A stretch of 64,000 bases of DNA from Torreya grandis (lineage: Eukaryota > Streptophyta > Pinopsida > Cupressales > Taxaceae): assembly GCA_037957365.1 (NCBI GenBank), contig JARHVA010002005.1, positions 2,003,501-2,067,500 of the forward strand, in the 5' to 3' direction. A model generated the notes under the pieces. It saw nothing but the letters and a program-made list of their open reading frames with translations. It was not told the DNA's origin and ran no database searches. How positions within the stretch are numbered: the first letter of the stretch is position 1; each line of letters opens with the position of its first letter. Of the stretch, positions 48,240-59,499 are shown in pieces. Position numbers and translations under genes: made by a program.

Positions 48240-48910
48240 TTAGTCTCTTATGTGTAAGTATGTACATAATAATCCTAGCTTGTCTCCTTTTCCTACATTT
48301 GTTTTGGTGGGTGTGTGTTATTTTTCAATAATACAATAGTCTATCTATTGTTTCCTCCCCTCCATGTATTGGTCCTTTAACTTGAATATCTTGTAGCTCT
48401 ATCTTTTTATTGAAAACTATAAGTGATCAGTTAAATGACTTGTATAAAGGGGTCAAAATAGTTTTTTCTTAAGATTGGATAAGAAATTTCCCTTGTGGGA
48501 AATACACAATCATTGTATAATGGTTCAACATTCTAATCTATAATTTTTCAAAAAACTACTTTGAGTTCAAACAAACTACAAGCCTTCAGTCTTATGTCAG
48601 TTTCATAATGCAAAGTCTCTTTTGTTTCTAGAATAGATAATTTTTCATGCATTTATTCAAAACTATGATAAACATACATAAAGATCTAGCTTGAAAATGT
48701 GTGTTCATGTATCATAATATTGAGATAGGTGAACTAGATATCAATTGGTTAGATCAGGATATATAAATTTTGAAGTAGGGACTTTGGCTCGATAGCATGT
48801 GTTCATTTATTATATGATTGAGATAGGTGAATTGGCTATCTGTTAGTCAGATTAGGATGTGAAAAAGCAAGTTTCATAGAAATTATCAAGGATTTATGAC
48901 AATTAAGACA
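48240..48910 (+). repeat. B-family 3' region, copy 1
   Basis: Similar to 59,500-60,180 in the same orientation. Shared phrases are TTTTGGT(T/G)GTGTGTGTTATTTT, CCATGTATTGGTCCTTT and GATC(T/C)AGCTTGA...ATGTGTTCAT...GAGATAGGTGAAC. The last phrase is itself repeated at 48,695-48,770 and 48,790-48,850. It follows the integrase end, so it is a 3' UTR or LTR. Confidence 0.7.
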
Positions 48911-48943
48911 ACAATGATTAATGAGATTTAAAAAAATTTAAGT

Positions 48944-49037
48944 GACTCCATAACCCAATGGAAATACACTAGCCTAAAAAATTAGAGTATAATTCTCTTT
49001 TATCATCCCTTATAGTTTGAGGTCCCTAGTCGAAGCC
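48944..49037 (+). other. tRNA-Arg-like segment (A-box and B-box-like), SINE-like relic
   Basis: GACTCCATAACCCAATGG resembles the start of plant tRNA-Arg, and GGTCCCTAGTCGAAGCC, 75 bases on, resembles a decayed B-box (GGTTCGANTCC). The spacing is longer than in a tRNA, so this is not a working tRNA gene. Confidence 0.35.
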
Positions 49038-49039
49038 AG

Positions 49040-50310
49040 TTGTTGTACCAATTTTTGAGAAACTAGTTAAAAATTTTAATTTGGTTAATAACAAAGTTGA
49101 TAACAATCAAAATACCTATTTTTGAAAAAAATGGTCTTCACAAAGTTAAAATTTTCAAAAGGATTGAAAAATTCTGAAGTCTTTATGTTATCCTTTTTTA
49201 CAATCTCAAAAAGTGATAATGAGCTTCTCAAATTTTGATGGCAATGAAAATAGGTTGATCATAATCTGAGAGGCCTATTAACACTCCCATCAAAACCTGA
49301 TAGGTGTACTTACACACCTATCAAAACTTGATACTTATACTAACACAACATATAGAGACTTAAAATAGTGTAAATAAAACTCATGGAACTTGATATCATT
49401 GTCAACATCATCCCCATATCTTGACTTATTTGCATGCAAATATTTCAAATTTTGACCTATCCAAAATAAAAACCTAGTATTTCAACCATTAATGGTGATA
49501 ACCCTTATGCACATATAAGAGCATTTAAAACTTGGATTTCACCATTAAAACATTCATTGTCACTAATTTCTTCCCTTTGTTTGCAAATTTGTCACTCTCT
49601 TCTCTTGCTTTTTGTTTACATTTACCTCACCTTGAGTTTATCCACTGTAGCCATTGATAAGTCTAGAATATTTATGGATGAGTTTCTAGGGTTTCTAATT
49701 TGGGATGAGGTAAACAATATTTATCATTCCCCATCTTTCTTTGTAGATAAATCCAAATATTTTTCTATCAATTTTTTCCTTCAAACATCTTCATGGTTTT
49801 TCAAGGATTCATTTTTTATGGTTTCCTTTAGACTATGTTAATATTAGAAAAACTTGGTCAAATCCATATCTCCTTGAAATCCATAGCCATTGTTCATACC
49901 CTCATCATACCTCAAGCATTCTACTTGTAAATGTTTCATATCCTATCCCTTTTACCTGCATCCTCATTTGGACCTAACACCATTGATAACAAACCTATCA
50001 AAACCTAATAGGTGTGAAAGAATGACCATCTAACTCTTACAATTGTGTTTTAACCCTCCCAACTTGATGGTAGTGCTAAAATTACTCCTAGAACCCAATA
50101 CCTTTAAAGATAACCATGTCATATTATGGGAGCTTCAAGTGCATTCTTTTAGGAAAATAAGTGTTTGATTAATTTCTTCAAAAGTTCATCCTCTTCAGGT
50201 GCATTTTCATGCAAGATTTTCACCCAGGTTCTATTTCCCTCCTAGATGTCAACATTTAGGCCTGGCACTCCAAATAAAATCCTCCAAAAAAGACCCCAAA
50301 AGGTGAATAA
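49040..50310. other. Spacer/leader upstream of G2
   Basis: No gene. The 94-codon frame 49,557-49,841 is hydrophobic without a motif. 'CTATCAAAACTTGATACTTATACTAACAC' (49,310) echoes the ends of both X arms (41,540; 46,310), so this is probably shared LTR/leader sequence of the B family. Confidence 0.4.
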
Positions 50311-51410
50311 GGATAAAAAATGAAATACCAATTTCAAGGTGTTATCTTTCCATCAAATCTGGATTTGAATGTAGAAAATATAATAGACACTAATTTGGGA
50401 TATTTTGACTTAGAAATTTTTGGAAAAGATTAAATGGATTCCATAAGATAGATTATGGATAAATCATTCATAACAGTGGGTTGGCACAAGAAACAACATT
50501 TTTAACTTTAGTTTAGTGTCTATAACTTGTTTTGACTATTTTTGAACACTATGATCCTTATAAGAGAGAAGTTTTGAATCCTAAAGGAGAATATGTTGTA
50601 TGCTTGGCACCATAACATATTGATAAATTAATTCAATTTTTAGAGAGAGAATATTTTATTGATTTGACTCTTGCTTCTACTCAACAATTTTGGGAAGGTA
50701 ACACTAGTTTTGTACCAAATGGGTTAACAATCAATGGTTGATAAAACCAAAACAAACATCAATAAGACTCCCAAATAATCTTTCAAGGTTTGAGTTCATA
50801 AATGAACTACAATATTACATAGAGTAGTAGGAAATCCATCTGCAAGAAACTTCTAGATTTAGATGTATATGTATATATGGATTATTAACCAAAATAAATA
50901 ATACATCAATTGGGAGAGTTAATCAATGATTTAATTCATAAGTAGTTGATGGAAGTCAAAACAAATTCTAAGTTCTACATGTTTTCTTATCTTGTTTATG
51001 TAGTTTCCATAAGAAGATTTTATATTGAATTGAATCAGGTAGGAGACATCAAAACTAAAAATATATATGAATTTTATCGCTAATTAACTCTGAAAGAAAG
51101 TGATCACCACTTTTGAAGAGTAAATGATGCATTCCTAAAATATGTAGTTCAAATGTTTGAGTAATATCCATATAATATGAGGATATATATAGAGTCATCA
51201 ACAAATATTGCTAAGTGGGGAGCCTAGTTCATATAATTTTCCACTTTCATTTATCTACATATTTATGGGTATGAGTTATCACCATACATGCTTCCTAGAT
51301 ATGTTAATAAAAAATGGGCTTTGATGGAATTAATGAGACAATTGGCTAAAACTCACAAGTTCTTAGCCAATAAACATAAACTTGGAATAAAATTTCCAAT
51401 CTCTATAGGT

Positions 51411-52303
51411 TAGGGTAAATGCTAGTGGCTATTTTTCATTAATTCATGAATATTTTAGTTTTAAAAATTGGAATTTGACTATTTTATTGGGTGGTGAAAA
51501 ATACAGATTCACCTAAATTATCTAGGTGTGAGTTAATTTTCTAGGTTAGCTCACCTACTATCTAAAATAGATTTCATAGTATATATAAATATAATTCACC
51601 ACTCTATTGAAAGTCAATATGAGCTTATTTACCATTATATGTAATATATAATCATTCAAGGACTAAATTTATAAAGCACATCAACATAACTACCATATAG
51701 ATATGCTTATGTCACTTTTTAGTATAATTGTCACTTACTTACAATATTGTTACCCATCAGACAACACATATGTCATTTGGTAGTGCACCTATTGTTCGAT
51801 GGTAAAACTATCATAGGATAGCTATGGTGTCATGTGATATCTATGTTGTCAAGTAATACCTATGTTGTCAAATAAAAATAATACCATGGAGCTAAATGCT
51901 ATAGAGCAACAATAATATTATCGAGTGACAATATTGTTGTCAAGTGATAATAATGTTGTTGAATGCCAATGATACTATCGAATGATAGAAACACTATCGA
52001 GTGACAACATGGCTGTCAAATGATAATATACCTATCATTTGAAATTATGGTTATCATATGATGTTATTCTTGTCATTAAATAAAAAAGTTATGTCATCCA
52101 AGAAAACCAATACCATATATCTATGATTTTTTCATATCATCATCGTTAGCATACCTTCTATAGTAAGTTATGTTTCACATGTCAATTTGATTATATGCCT
52201 AAATATCATCCATTAACTTTCTCTAGACTTCATAAACACATACTTATAAATTCACCAAAAAAACCAAAATTCATTTCTATATGGGTCACTAAAATTTACC
52301 CCA
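51411..52303. mobile_element. hAT-like non-autonomous DNA transposon (MITE), 893 bp
   Basis: It starts TAGGGTAAATGCTAGTGGC and ends in the near-inverse (reverse complement TGGGGTAAATTTTAGTGAC). An 8-bp direct duplication CTATAGGT lies at 51,403-51,410 and 52,304-52,311. An 8-bp duplication and a TAGGG-type terminus fit hAT. There is no transposase frame inside. It contains TTGTCAA(G)TGATA-like repeats at about 51,830-52,060. It interrupts G2 exactly between KFPISIG and RYTCASL. Confidence 0.85.
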
Positions 52304-53435
52304 CTATAGGTAGGTATACATGTGCATCATTGGCTAAAGCAAAATTTGTTGAGGAGGAAATGAAACATGTCACCATGAGGACATTTGAAAGTAAGCCTTC
52401 ATTTGATATAAGGATTTTAGTGGCACATATTCTTGGTTCTTCGTATCAACATGTATCTCATTTTGAAGACTATTGGCTAGACTGTGATGATAAAAAAGAT
52501 GTGAAAATCAAGGATTACTCAGGTTCCCAATAAAATGGATCAATGCATTTAGAATTATGAAAGTCTTAAATAAGCTATAAAATGATGAAGATACATTGGA
52601 TCCCAATTTTTAAAAAGAGAAGATTGAATTAGAACCACTTTCAAAGATTGATTGAAGCATGAAAGAATCTACTTCTCTCATAAGTATAACTCAATGTGTG
52701 CTTGAAATAACTTTAAGATGATTAAAGAATAAAGGAGTTAGTATTGATAATGTAGGGTTTCCACCCCTAGTATTAGAGATAAAATTTAGAAGTTTTTAAA
52801 AGCAACAACAATCAGAATTTAGGACATCACAAACAACTAGTGAGAATAAAGATATTTTAGAATTAGAAACAAAGATTGAAGTTTAGCCTATTTTAGAAAA
52901 TGCCCCAATTCATAAGCCCCTTAAGCTTAAAATAAAAAGGTTAGGAGAAAAATATTTTTGTTCTCTTGGCATTTTTATTTCTGAAGACATTCCTATTGAT
53001 AGTCTTGTTTAATCAAAAATAGTAGTAGCTAATACCACTCAATAGTTTCTTGCATTTTATCCTTCATTATTGATTCAATATTATACTTAACTTGATAGCT
53101 CTTCTTTTCTACATCCTCCACAAGGTTATTAATTTATTCTTGAGCCTTCTCCCAAAACCACAATTGATATAATAGAAACAGAGAAATATGAGATAATATT
53201 AAAATAAATCCAACCCTTGGAGACTATTTTCCCCTCTTTTGAAATCCCAACTAATCCCAATTCTTCTCAAGTAAAACCACCTCTTCCCAACACATAAATT
53301 ATTGACTAGTTAGATGAGGTAGTGAAGAGGAGGAAGATTTTTTTTGAATGTGAATAAATTGATTTAAACACTTTGGCAACCCTACCTTCTCAAACAATAA
53401 AGAAACCAAAAATTTCATCGAGAATAATCATGGAT

Positions 53436-53449
53436 AACAAACGAGATAG
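53436..53449 (+). repeat. LINE target site duplication, left (14 bp)
   Basis: AACAAACGAGATAG, identical to 56,792-56,805. Confidence 0.92.
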
Positions 53450-54640
53450 CACATGAGACTATTCACTCCATGGATAAGAGAAGAATCTATGGGATGGCTC
53501 TCAAGCTTGATATTTCTAAAGCTTATGATAGAGTCTCATGGACTTTTTTGTTCTAAGTGATCAAAAAATTTGGGCTTAATGATAAAATGTCTCGCTTGTT
53601 ATGGAACACAGTCTCTTTTGCAAAATTCTCAGTGCTGGTTAATGGTGTTCCTAGAGGGTTTTTCTCATCCTCGAGAGGAATTCATCAGGGAGACCCTCTC
53701 TCCCCATACTTATTCATCATTATGGCTAAGGCACTAGGAAGATACATATAAGTAGATTAGCCTCAAAAAAGCTAGTGGGCATCAAACCTGCCTCCTCCCT
53801 TCATCCTATGGTGGTACAACATTTTGTGGATGATACCATCTTCTTTGGCATCTCATCGGTGATTAAAGCTAGAAGATAGAAGAATATATTAAATAATTAT
53901 GATAGAGAGTTACGACAAAGGATAAATTTCCATAAAAGCAATGTGTATTTCTTCAACACTCCTAATGAACTTAGACATAAAATCATTGATATATTAGAAT
54001 TTGTTGAAGCTAGCCTACCAGATACCTACTTGGGTCTCCCACTCTTGGTCAAAGAGGTATCTCCTAGATTTTAGAATGGAATTGTGGAAAGAATGCAGAA
54101 GAAACTTCTTGGTTGGAAGGGGAAACTACTCAGCAGTGCTGGTAAACTGCAACTTCTTTGGGCTTCACTGCAAGGTATTCCTACATACTTCCTGTCTCTT
54201 ATTAAAATTCTTGCGTATTTTGCTAAGAAACTGGAATATATCTAAAGGAAATTTTTATGGATGGGAGTGGAAGACAAACAAAGAATGTCTTTAGTCAGAT
54301 GGGAAAAAGTGTGTCTTCCAAAATCTCATGGTGGACTTAATATTAGGTCCATCAGGAACATGAACAAAGCCCTTCTCTCAAAAGTTAGTTAAAACCTGAT
54401 CCATAAAAATAATGATTGGGGGGAAATAATGTATGCTAAATACATGCATAGCATTGATGATTCCAACTTTCTTCAACAAATGAGATTACCCCAGGGATCT
54501 GTGATATGGAATAAAATGCTAAAAAGTAGAAGCCTTCTCAAACAAGGAATTAGATGGAAACTTGGAAATGGTTGGCATATTAAATTTTGGGATGATATCT
54601 GGTTAAAGGACAAGGCTTTCATCACATAGGGAAACTATGG
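53450..54640 (+). pseudogene. LINE reverse transcriptase (N-terminally truncated)
   Basis: It opens with [20 protein letters not shown] (palm A block with catalytic Asp). Then come FSVLVNGVPRGFFSSSRGI and HQGDPLSPYLFII (53,557-53,751 open frame), and the catalytic FVDD at 53,823-53,834 in a shifted frame. YLGLPL, KLLGWKGKLLSSAGKLQLL and KFLWMGVED follow as the L1-like thumb. The piece GIRWKLGNGWHIKFWDDIW (54,550) is the usual connector. It lacks the endonuclease and ORF1. The family would nick DNA and copy its RNA at the target. Confidence 0.93.
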
Positions 54641-54839
54641 AGATATTTTTGACTTGACTACCCAATTTTTTGGAGATAGGGTCAGTGATTATATGGAAAA
54701 TAACAATGGGATGAGGAGCTGGAAAAATCTTTTGGATTGTTGTGGGCACTAGCTTGAGCTTTTCTCAAGAGTTTAGGAGATCCAGTAGTGCATTCAAGAG
54801 ATCAGAATCCCTCTCTTTCCTTGAGAGGATGAACAATAC

Positions 54840-55140
54840 TAGTGGCTAGATAAGAATGGATCATTCTCTATCAAATCTGCTTACCATCTGCTCATTCCTG
54901 AAGCTCAAAATAAAGATGTATGGAAAAAGGTTTGGAATCATAAACTTGTTCCAAAAATTAACATGTTTTGGTGGGCTACTGCACATAACAAAATTCTTAC
55001 TCAGGATAATCTTCAAAAGAGAGGGTTTACTTTGGTTAACAAATGTTTCCTATGTGGTTCAAAAGAGGAATCAGTTTCACACCTCTTTATCCATTGTGAG
55101 TTTGCCCAGGAATTATGGGGCACAATACTTAACTGGTATT
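54840..55140 (+). pseudogene. LINE zf-RVT zinc-binding region
   Basis: DKNGSFSIKSAYHLLIPE, then VWNHKLVPKINMFWWATAHN, and the motif CFLCGSKEESVSHLFIHC (55,044-55,099), spacing C-x2-C-x8-H-x4-C. This is the zf-RVT signature of plant LINE RTs, probably nucleic-acid binding. Confidence 0.9.
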
Positions 55141-55499
55141 GAATGGGTCTACAATTCTGACCTTAAAGAAGTAATTCTTAGCTAGAAACCAACCTTCACA
55201 CATCCCTGGCTTATGGAATTATGGAAGCAAGCTTTGCCATGTTTGAGTTGGACTTATGGATAGAGCACAATCACAAATTTTTTAGGGAAACTGCTAGAAA
55301 TGCTTCTCATGTGTTTAACTCCTTTACTAAGACCATTATGGAAAGTGTTACAATAGCTCATATTCATGTTGTAGAGAAACCCCTATCTTAAATTAAAAGC
55401 CAAATTGTAGCCAAATGGAAGGTTTTAAACTAGATCCCTGGGTATAATAACTCCAAAATAATACAGAGACTTAATACTAAATGGATCCCCCCTAAACCT

Positions 55500-55910
55500 A
55501 ACTGGATGAAACTCAACTTTGATGGGGCATCCAAGTCAGATGGTAAAGCTAGTGGAGGAGAAATTATAAGGAATGATAAAGGATGGATGTCTGCTATCTA
55601 TGCTGATGGAATTAGATGCCAGAGTAACAACTATGCTAAAGCAATGGCTTTACTATGGGGATTAAAGTTAGCTATATCCCTAGGAATAAGGAACTTGAAT
55701 ATACAAGGAGACTCTAAGATGGTCATAGATGCCATTAATAAAGCTTCAAATGTGGGAATCATGCTAAAAGACACCATTACTAATATCTAATTTCTTTTAC
55801 AAAAGTTTTCTGAAGTTGAGATTTCCCATACCTACAGAGAAGGCAACAAGGTCACTGATGCTTGTGCCAACCTTGGGTAACAATTTTTAGGTTGGAGGGT
55901 GTGGCGACAA
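55500..55910 (+). pseudogene. LINE RNase H domain with altered catalytic Glu
   Basis: The open frame 55,506-55,790 begins MKLNFDGASKSDGKASGG (first Asp) and has NNYAKAMALLWGLKLAI and IQGDSKMVIDAI (third Asp). In plant LINE RNase H the second block is normally AEA; here it is AKA, which removes the catalytic Glu (GAA to AAA). The tail HTYREGNKVTDACANLG follows after a stop. It would remove the RNA strand from the hybrid. Confidence 0.88.
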
Positions 55911-55960
55911 GGTGTTCATATTCCCTTAAACATTAGGGAGATCATTCAAAAGGAGATGAC

Positions 55961-56629
55961 TTGTCAGGAATGAGGCGTATTGATGACCCTGAAAAGACCC
56001 TTGTTGATACCCCCAGCTCCTTTGCGAGCAAGAAGGGCAAGAAGAGAAAGGTTGATGAAGAGGAAGAAAATATTAAAGAGACTAAGGAAGGGCCCCACAG
56101 GAATCCAAGCAAGGCCACGGGGGGCCAAGGTGGCAAATCTCACAAGCCTTCCAAAATTAATAAGGAAGGATTCCCCTCTAGAGTGTGAAAGTCAAGGTGG
56201 ATTGCTGGTAAACCAGCCCCAAAGGCCAGACTGATTGATTATTTGAAAAGTGTTTTAGAAGAAGCAACCCAGGAGGAAGAGTCTAAGGAGCTAGAAATCC
56301 AAGAAATTTTAGAGGATGCTGGAGGGAAGTAGGCTACTAGAGATTTTGAGGTTACTGAGGAGTAGGGTGCTGACACTATGGGAACTACTGACAATAAGGG
56401 GAAAATGTATGTCGAGGAAGCTGGTGAGGGCACTGAGAATGAGACTGATTAGAAAATTGAAATTGGAGCCCTGAAGGACTGTATTCAGAAGTTGGAGAAG
56501 GTCTTTGCCAAAGGGATTCGTAATACAATTCTTTTGAACATGTCTATGTTGGAAGTGGTGGGTAATACTAGGTATGCTAACAACGCAGAGAATGAGAAAC
56601 TCAATGATCTTATCAAATCAATAGTTATG
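55961..56629 (+). pseudogene. Extra charged ORF at the LINE 3' end (unrecognised)
   Basis: It runs on from the RNase H, overlapping its end. Residues 1-75 are open: MSGMRRIDDPEKTLVDTPSS, then basic KKGKKRKVDEEEE, then KSHKPSKINKEGFPSR. After single stops the same frame continues with acidic AEEATQEEESKELE-like stretches and a helical end (GALKDCIQKLEKVFAKGIR, LNMSMLEVVGNTRYANNAEN). A nuclear-localisation-like basic cluster and a C-terminal helix are visible. Four in-frame stops only, so it was probably coding. I know no named domain for it. Confidence 0.6.
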
Positions 56630-56791
56630 TAAGGGGAGACCTCTCTGACTCTGGTCTTCCCATGGCTTGTGTTTTATTTTTGTTTGTTGTTGTCGGATGT
56701 GCTGTTGTCTCTATGAAGGCATTTTTTGTTTGTTTGCCTTGTCTTTTTTGACTGTATAGGGTTTGGCCCCTGGTTTTCCACCTTAATCAAA

Positions 56792-56805
56792 AACAAACGA
56801 GATAG
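56792..56805 (+). repeat. LINE target site duplication, right (14 bp)
   Basis: AACAAACGAGATAG directly after the A-rich LINE end. Confidence 0.92.
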
Positions 56806-57739
56806 GTATGTAGAGATAAGAGTTCCTTTAGCTAAAAAGGATTAAGGTAGTGCCAGATCTTTTGAGTATCAAATATCTAATATTCATCTTAGGTAGGATA
56901 TAGGAGAAGGGATGAAATAAAGTGTCTAGTCAATAATTATTTCCTTGTTCAAGAAAATGGATCATGATAAGGTTGTCAAATATCAACTTAAAAAAAAAGT
57001 TGAAAAATTAACAACAATAATATAGAAATTGATAAAGCCAATTTAGTTGTCTTATTCATCTATTAATCTAATTTATAACATAAAAAAACTTAAATTTGTT
57101 GAATAAATTGGTCACATGGTTAAAGCTATGAAAGATTGGATAGAGAATATTAGACAATAAGGTATTGATACCATTCACACAATGGTGACCATGTGTTCTA
57201 AAATCTAATTAAAATATGATCAAGCAACTGAGGCTAAGAAAAAATATGCTGAAGAAGTATAAAAGTGGGATGAATTACTTCCTAAATTAGAATATTTATT
57301 CTATGTTGATCTAGATGACCTCATTCAATAAAAAGTCATTCAAAAAGAAGTAGCACATCTCACTAAATTACTTGGGGCGACTAAATTCATGATTCACATT
57401 ATAAAAGAAAGTATCAATAAGTTTGGTGACTCTAAATCAATGGGAGGTGATGATTTCCTTGAAATATTAGGAAAAGTAAGAAAATTTAAATGTAAACTCA
57501 TTGATGATAAAGGAAAGTTGTTACCTAAGAAAACCACTATCAATTAATTAAAGAAAATATTGAAGATATACTGAATCCTAAGTTTGCATTCAATTACAAG
57601 TCTATCCAAATGTTGATCAAGTATCAAAATAATAGTTTTTGATAACTTTGCTAGAGATCAAGGTGATTTACACATGTTATTTTCAAACATTTCAAGGAAC
57701 CTCCCCTAGAATGGAAGTTGGCAACTCCATTGAGATATA

Positions 57740-58200
57740 GTACCTAGTGCTTGCATATTTTTGATTGAGTAAATGGAATTGGTTCACCCCAACCCCAATA
57801 TTATATGTACCCCATGAGGGAAAATTTTTGTACCATTTTATTTATCCTAGTATAATGAGTAACCTTTATGATAGAGGAAGAAATTTATGAAGTTTTTTGG
57901 TGAAAATGGTCAAGATGCAGATAACCATATACTAGCCTTTACAATTTCCTATAGCATCTCGGGAGTCATGCATGAAGATATCACTATCATGATTTTAATT
58001 GAAACTCTCATTGGACTTGTTTTTGAGTGATTTTGTCACCTAAAAGATGGATGCATTGTGAATTGGGACTCCTTGAAGAAAAAAATTATTAAATAGATTC
58101 AAATCAGTAGTGGGCATGTGTGCATTATTCTTGGATTTCTTCTGAATTCAAAAATAACATGATGACCAGATGAGAAATTTCATATCACACTTAAAAAAAA
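57740..58200 (+). pseudogene. Retrotransposon gag-like domain downstream of G2
   Basis: PMREIFVPFY, then YDRGRN...FFGENGQDADNHILAFTIS and MHEDITIMILIETLIGLVFE, NWDSLKKKII. This fits the Ty3/gypsy capsid helices (F.G.....A..H...F......GV..ED......F..TL.G.A..WF.......I..W..L). It is preceded by the G2 ORF, so the B element has a large G protein 5' of Gag. Stops at Gln-like positions. Confidence 0.78.
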
Positions 58201-58399
58201 ATTGAGACTATTTCTTTAGGTGGATAAGCTAAGTCCTAATAATCAACTTTGAATTTTCATTGGTTAAATTCATCTTGATGAGGAACAAGGGAAATGACTT
58301 GGAAGTTGTGCAATAAGAAGTTATCAAAATTGAAGATGACATGATTTTTTATAGAATGTTGAATAAAGAAGATTAAAAGCATGCTACAACTACCATTAG

Positions 58400-59490
58400 T
58401 GATAATGAAGTGGTATAAATTGATATAATCAAGAGTCCTCAATATTTAGAAAAGAGATTCTAAAGGCATCGAAACTCTAACAAAGAAAAAGAAAAAATAC
58501 TTCCTATCACATATGATTGTTTTAGTTTCACAATTTTAGAATAAGGTAAATGGTTGGAAGAGCTAATGATTGATCAAAAAACACATGAAGAATTTGGATT
58601 TCCCCTTGGTATAAAAGAGAAAGATTTACCTATTTCATAAGAATTTCTCAAACCTCACAAACCTAAGAGAAAATGGGTTATCTAAATAACAACTCATTGA
58701 ACCATAAAAAGAGAGGAGTAATAATGTAGAATGTAATTTTCTAATTTTTAAACCTGAATATATCATGGAACCATTTTTTTTCAAAGAATATCCCTTTTTT
58801 ATCATGATGGAAGATTCAGTGGTCAAAAGTGAAGATTATTATGGCACTTAATTTTCATGTCCCACTATATAAGAGTTATATAAAGGATTTGAATTTGAAA
58901 TAGCTAAGCCAACATAGATTGAAAATCATAACTATGCCAAGGATGAAATCAAAGAATATATGAAGATAGATCAAAATCAATGGTGCCTAATTTTCATTTC
59001 AAGTGAAATGGAAATTATCAAGGTAGAAGAAATTGATGAAGATGATGATGATGATGTTGAATCATTCAATTATGAATTCATTTCTTATGTATGAAGCAAT
59101 CTGGAAAATAATATCAACACTCCATTCATTCTAGAAGATAATCATATTTTGGTTCCAACTCAAGAACAAATATGCGACACAATTCTTTCTGATTCAAATC
59201 CTGTATCTAGAAAAGATGCAATCAAATCCACTTAGGAACATAATGGTGAAGTTCATTCCTAATCAATAATGCTCACAAAATATTAGAAAATTCACAAGTA
59301 TTTTATTCCAAGACATGAAGACATTTCAGACTTGTTCATTCATGATCATCCTTATGTGAATGATGATTATAAGATGCTCTTCCCACTTACTTGGTCATTA
59401 CTGCTAAATTTATTTAGAGCTCATAATTTAAATTCATTATTATAAAATGACATGAACTTATCCAAGCTAGTTAATGGTTTTATATAATCC
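58400..59490 (+). pseudogene. Unrecognised coding relic downstream of the B gag
   Basis: Readable segments are KWLEELMIDQKTHEEFGFPL (58,555), NYAKDEIKEYMKIDQNQWC (58,930), VEEIDEDDDDDVESFNYEFI (59,030) and HEDISDLFIHDHPYVNDDYK (59,330). They share one frame for several hundred bases with TAA/TAG stops. There is no protease or RT motif. It may be the region after Gag in the B element. Confidence 0.45.
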
Positions 59491-59499
59491 TTCCTTCCT

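Larger units (their letters stand above)
53450..56791 (+). mobile_element. 5'-truncated plant LINE (L1-like)
   Basis: It begins inside the RT domain and ends with TTCCACCTTAATCAAAAA, a short A-rich 3' end. It is flanked by a perfect 14-bp duplication AACAAACGAGATAG (53,436-53,449 and 56,792-56,805). Variable-length long duplications and 5' truncation are hallmarks of LINE target-primed insertion. In order: RT from the palm on, thumb and connection, zf-RVT zinc motif, RNase H and an extra charged ORF. Stops and a few frameshifts make it inactive, yet it is better preserved than its surroundings. Confidence 0.93.
50311..57650 (+). pseudogene. G2: second giant G-family ORF, broken by a hAT-like element and a LINE
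   Basis: Readable pieces are: NLDLNVENIIDTNLGYFDLE (50,360), ESDHHF-RVNDAFLKYVVQM (51,110), LPRYVNKKWALMELMRQLAK (51,300), KFPISIG (51,400). The hAT-like insertion follows, then RYTCASLAKAKFVEEEMKH (52,312), EDYWLDCDDKKDVKIKDYSG and a Pro/Ser-rich stretch to 53,435. The LINE follows, then KKKVEKLTTIIQ-type helical coding (56,980) and EEVxKWDELLPKLEYLFYVD to about 57,600. Order and motifs parallel G1. Excising both inserts plus one target duplication each leaves the reading frame continuous at both sites, which supports the model. Stops are mostly TAA/TAG. Confidence 0.72.

Noticed and set aside
52195..52533. A 112-codon frame that looks like one gene
   Set aside because: It starts inside the hAT-like element and ends in G2; the true G2 coding begins only at 52,304-52,312. 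It is a chimera made by the insertion.
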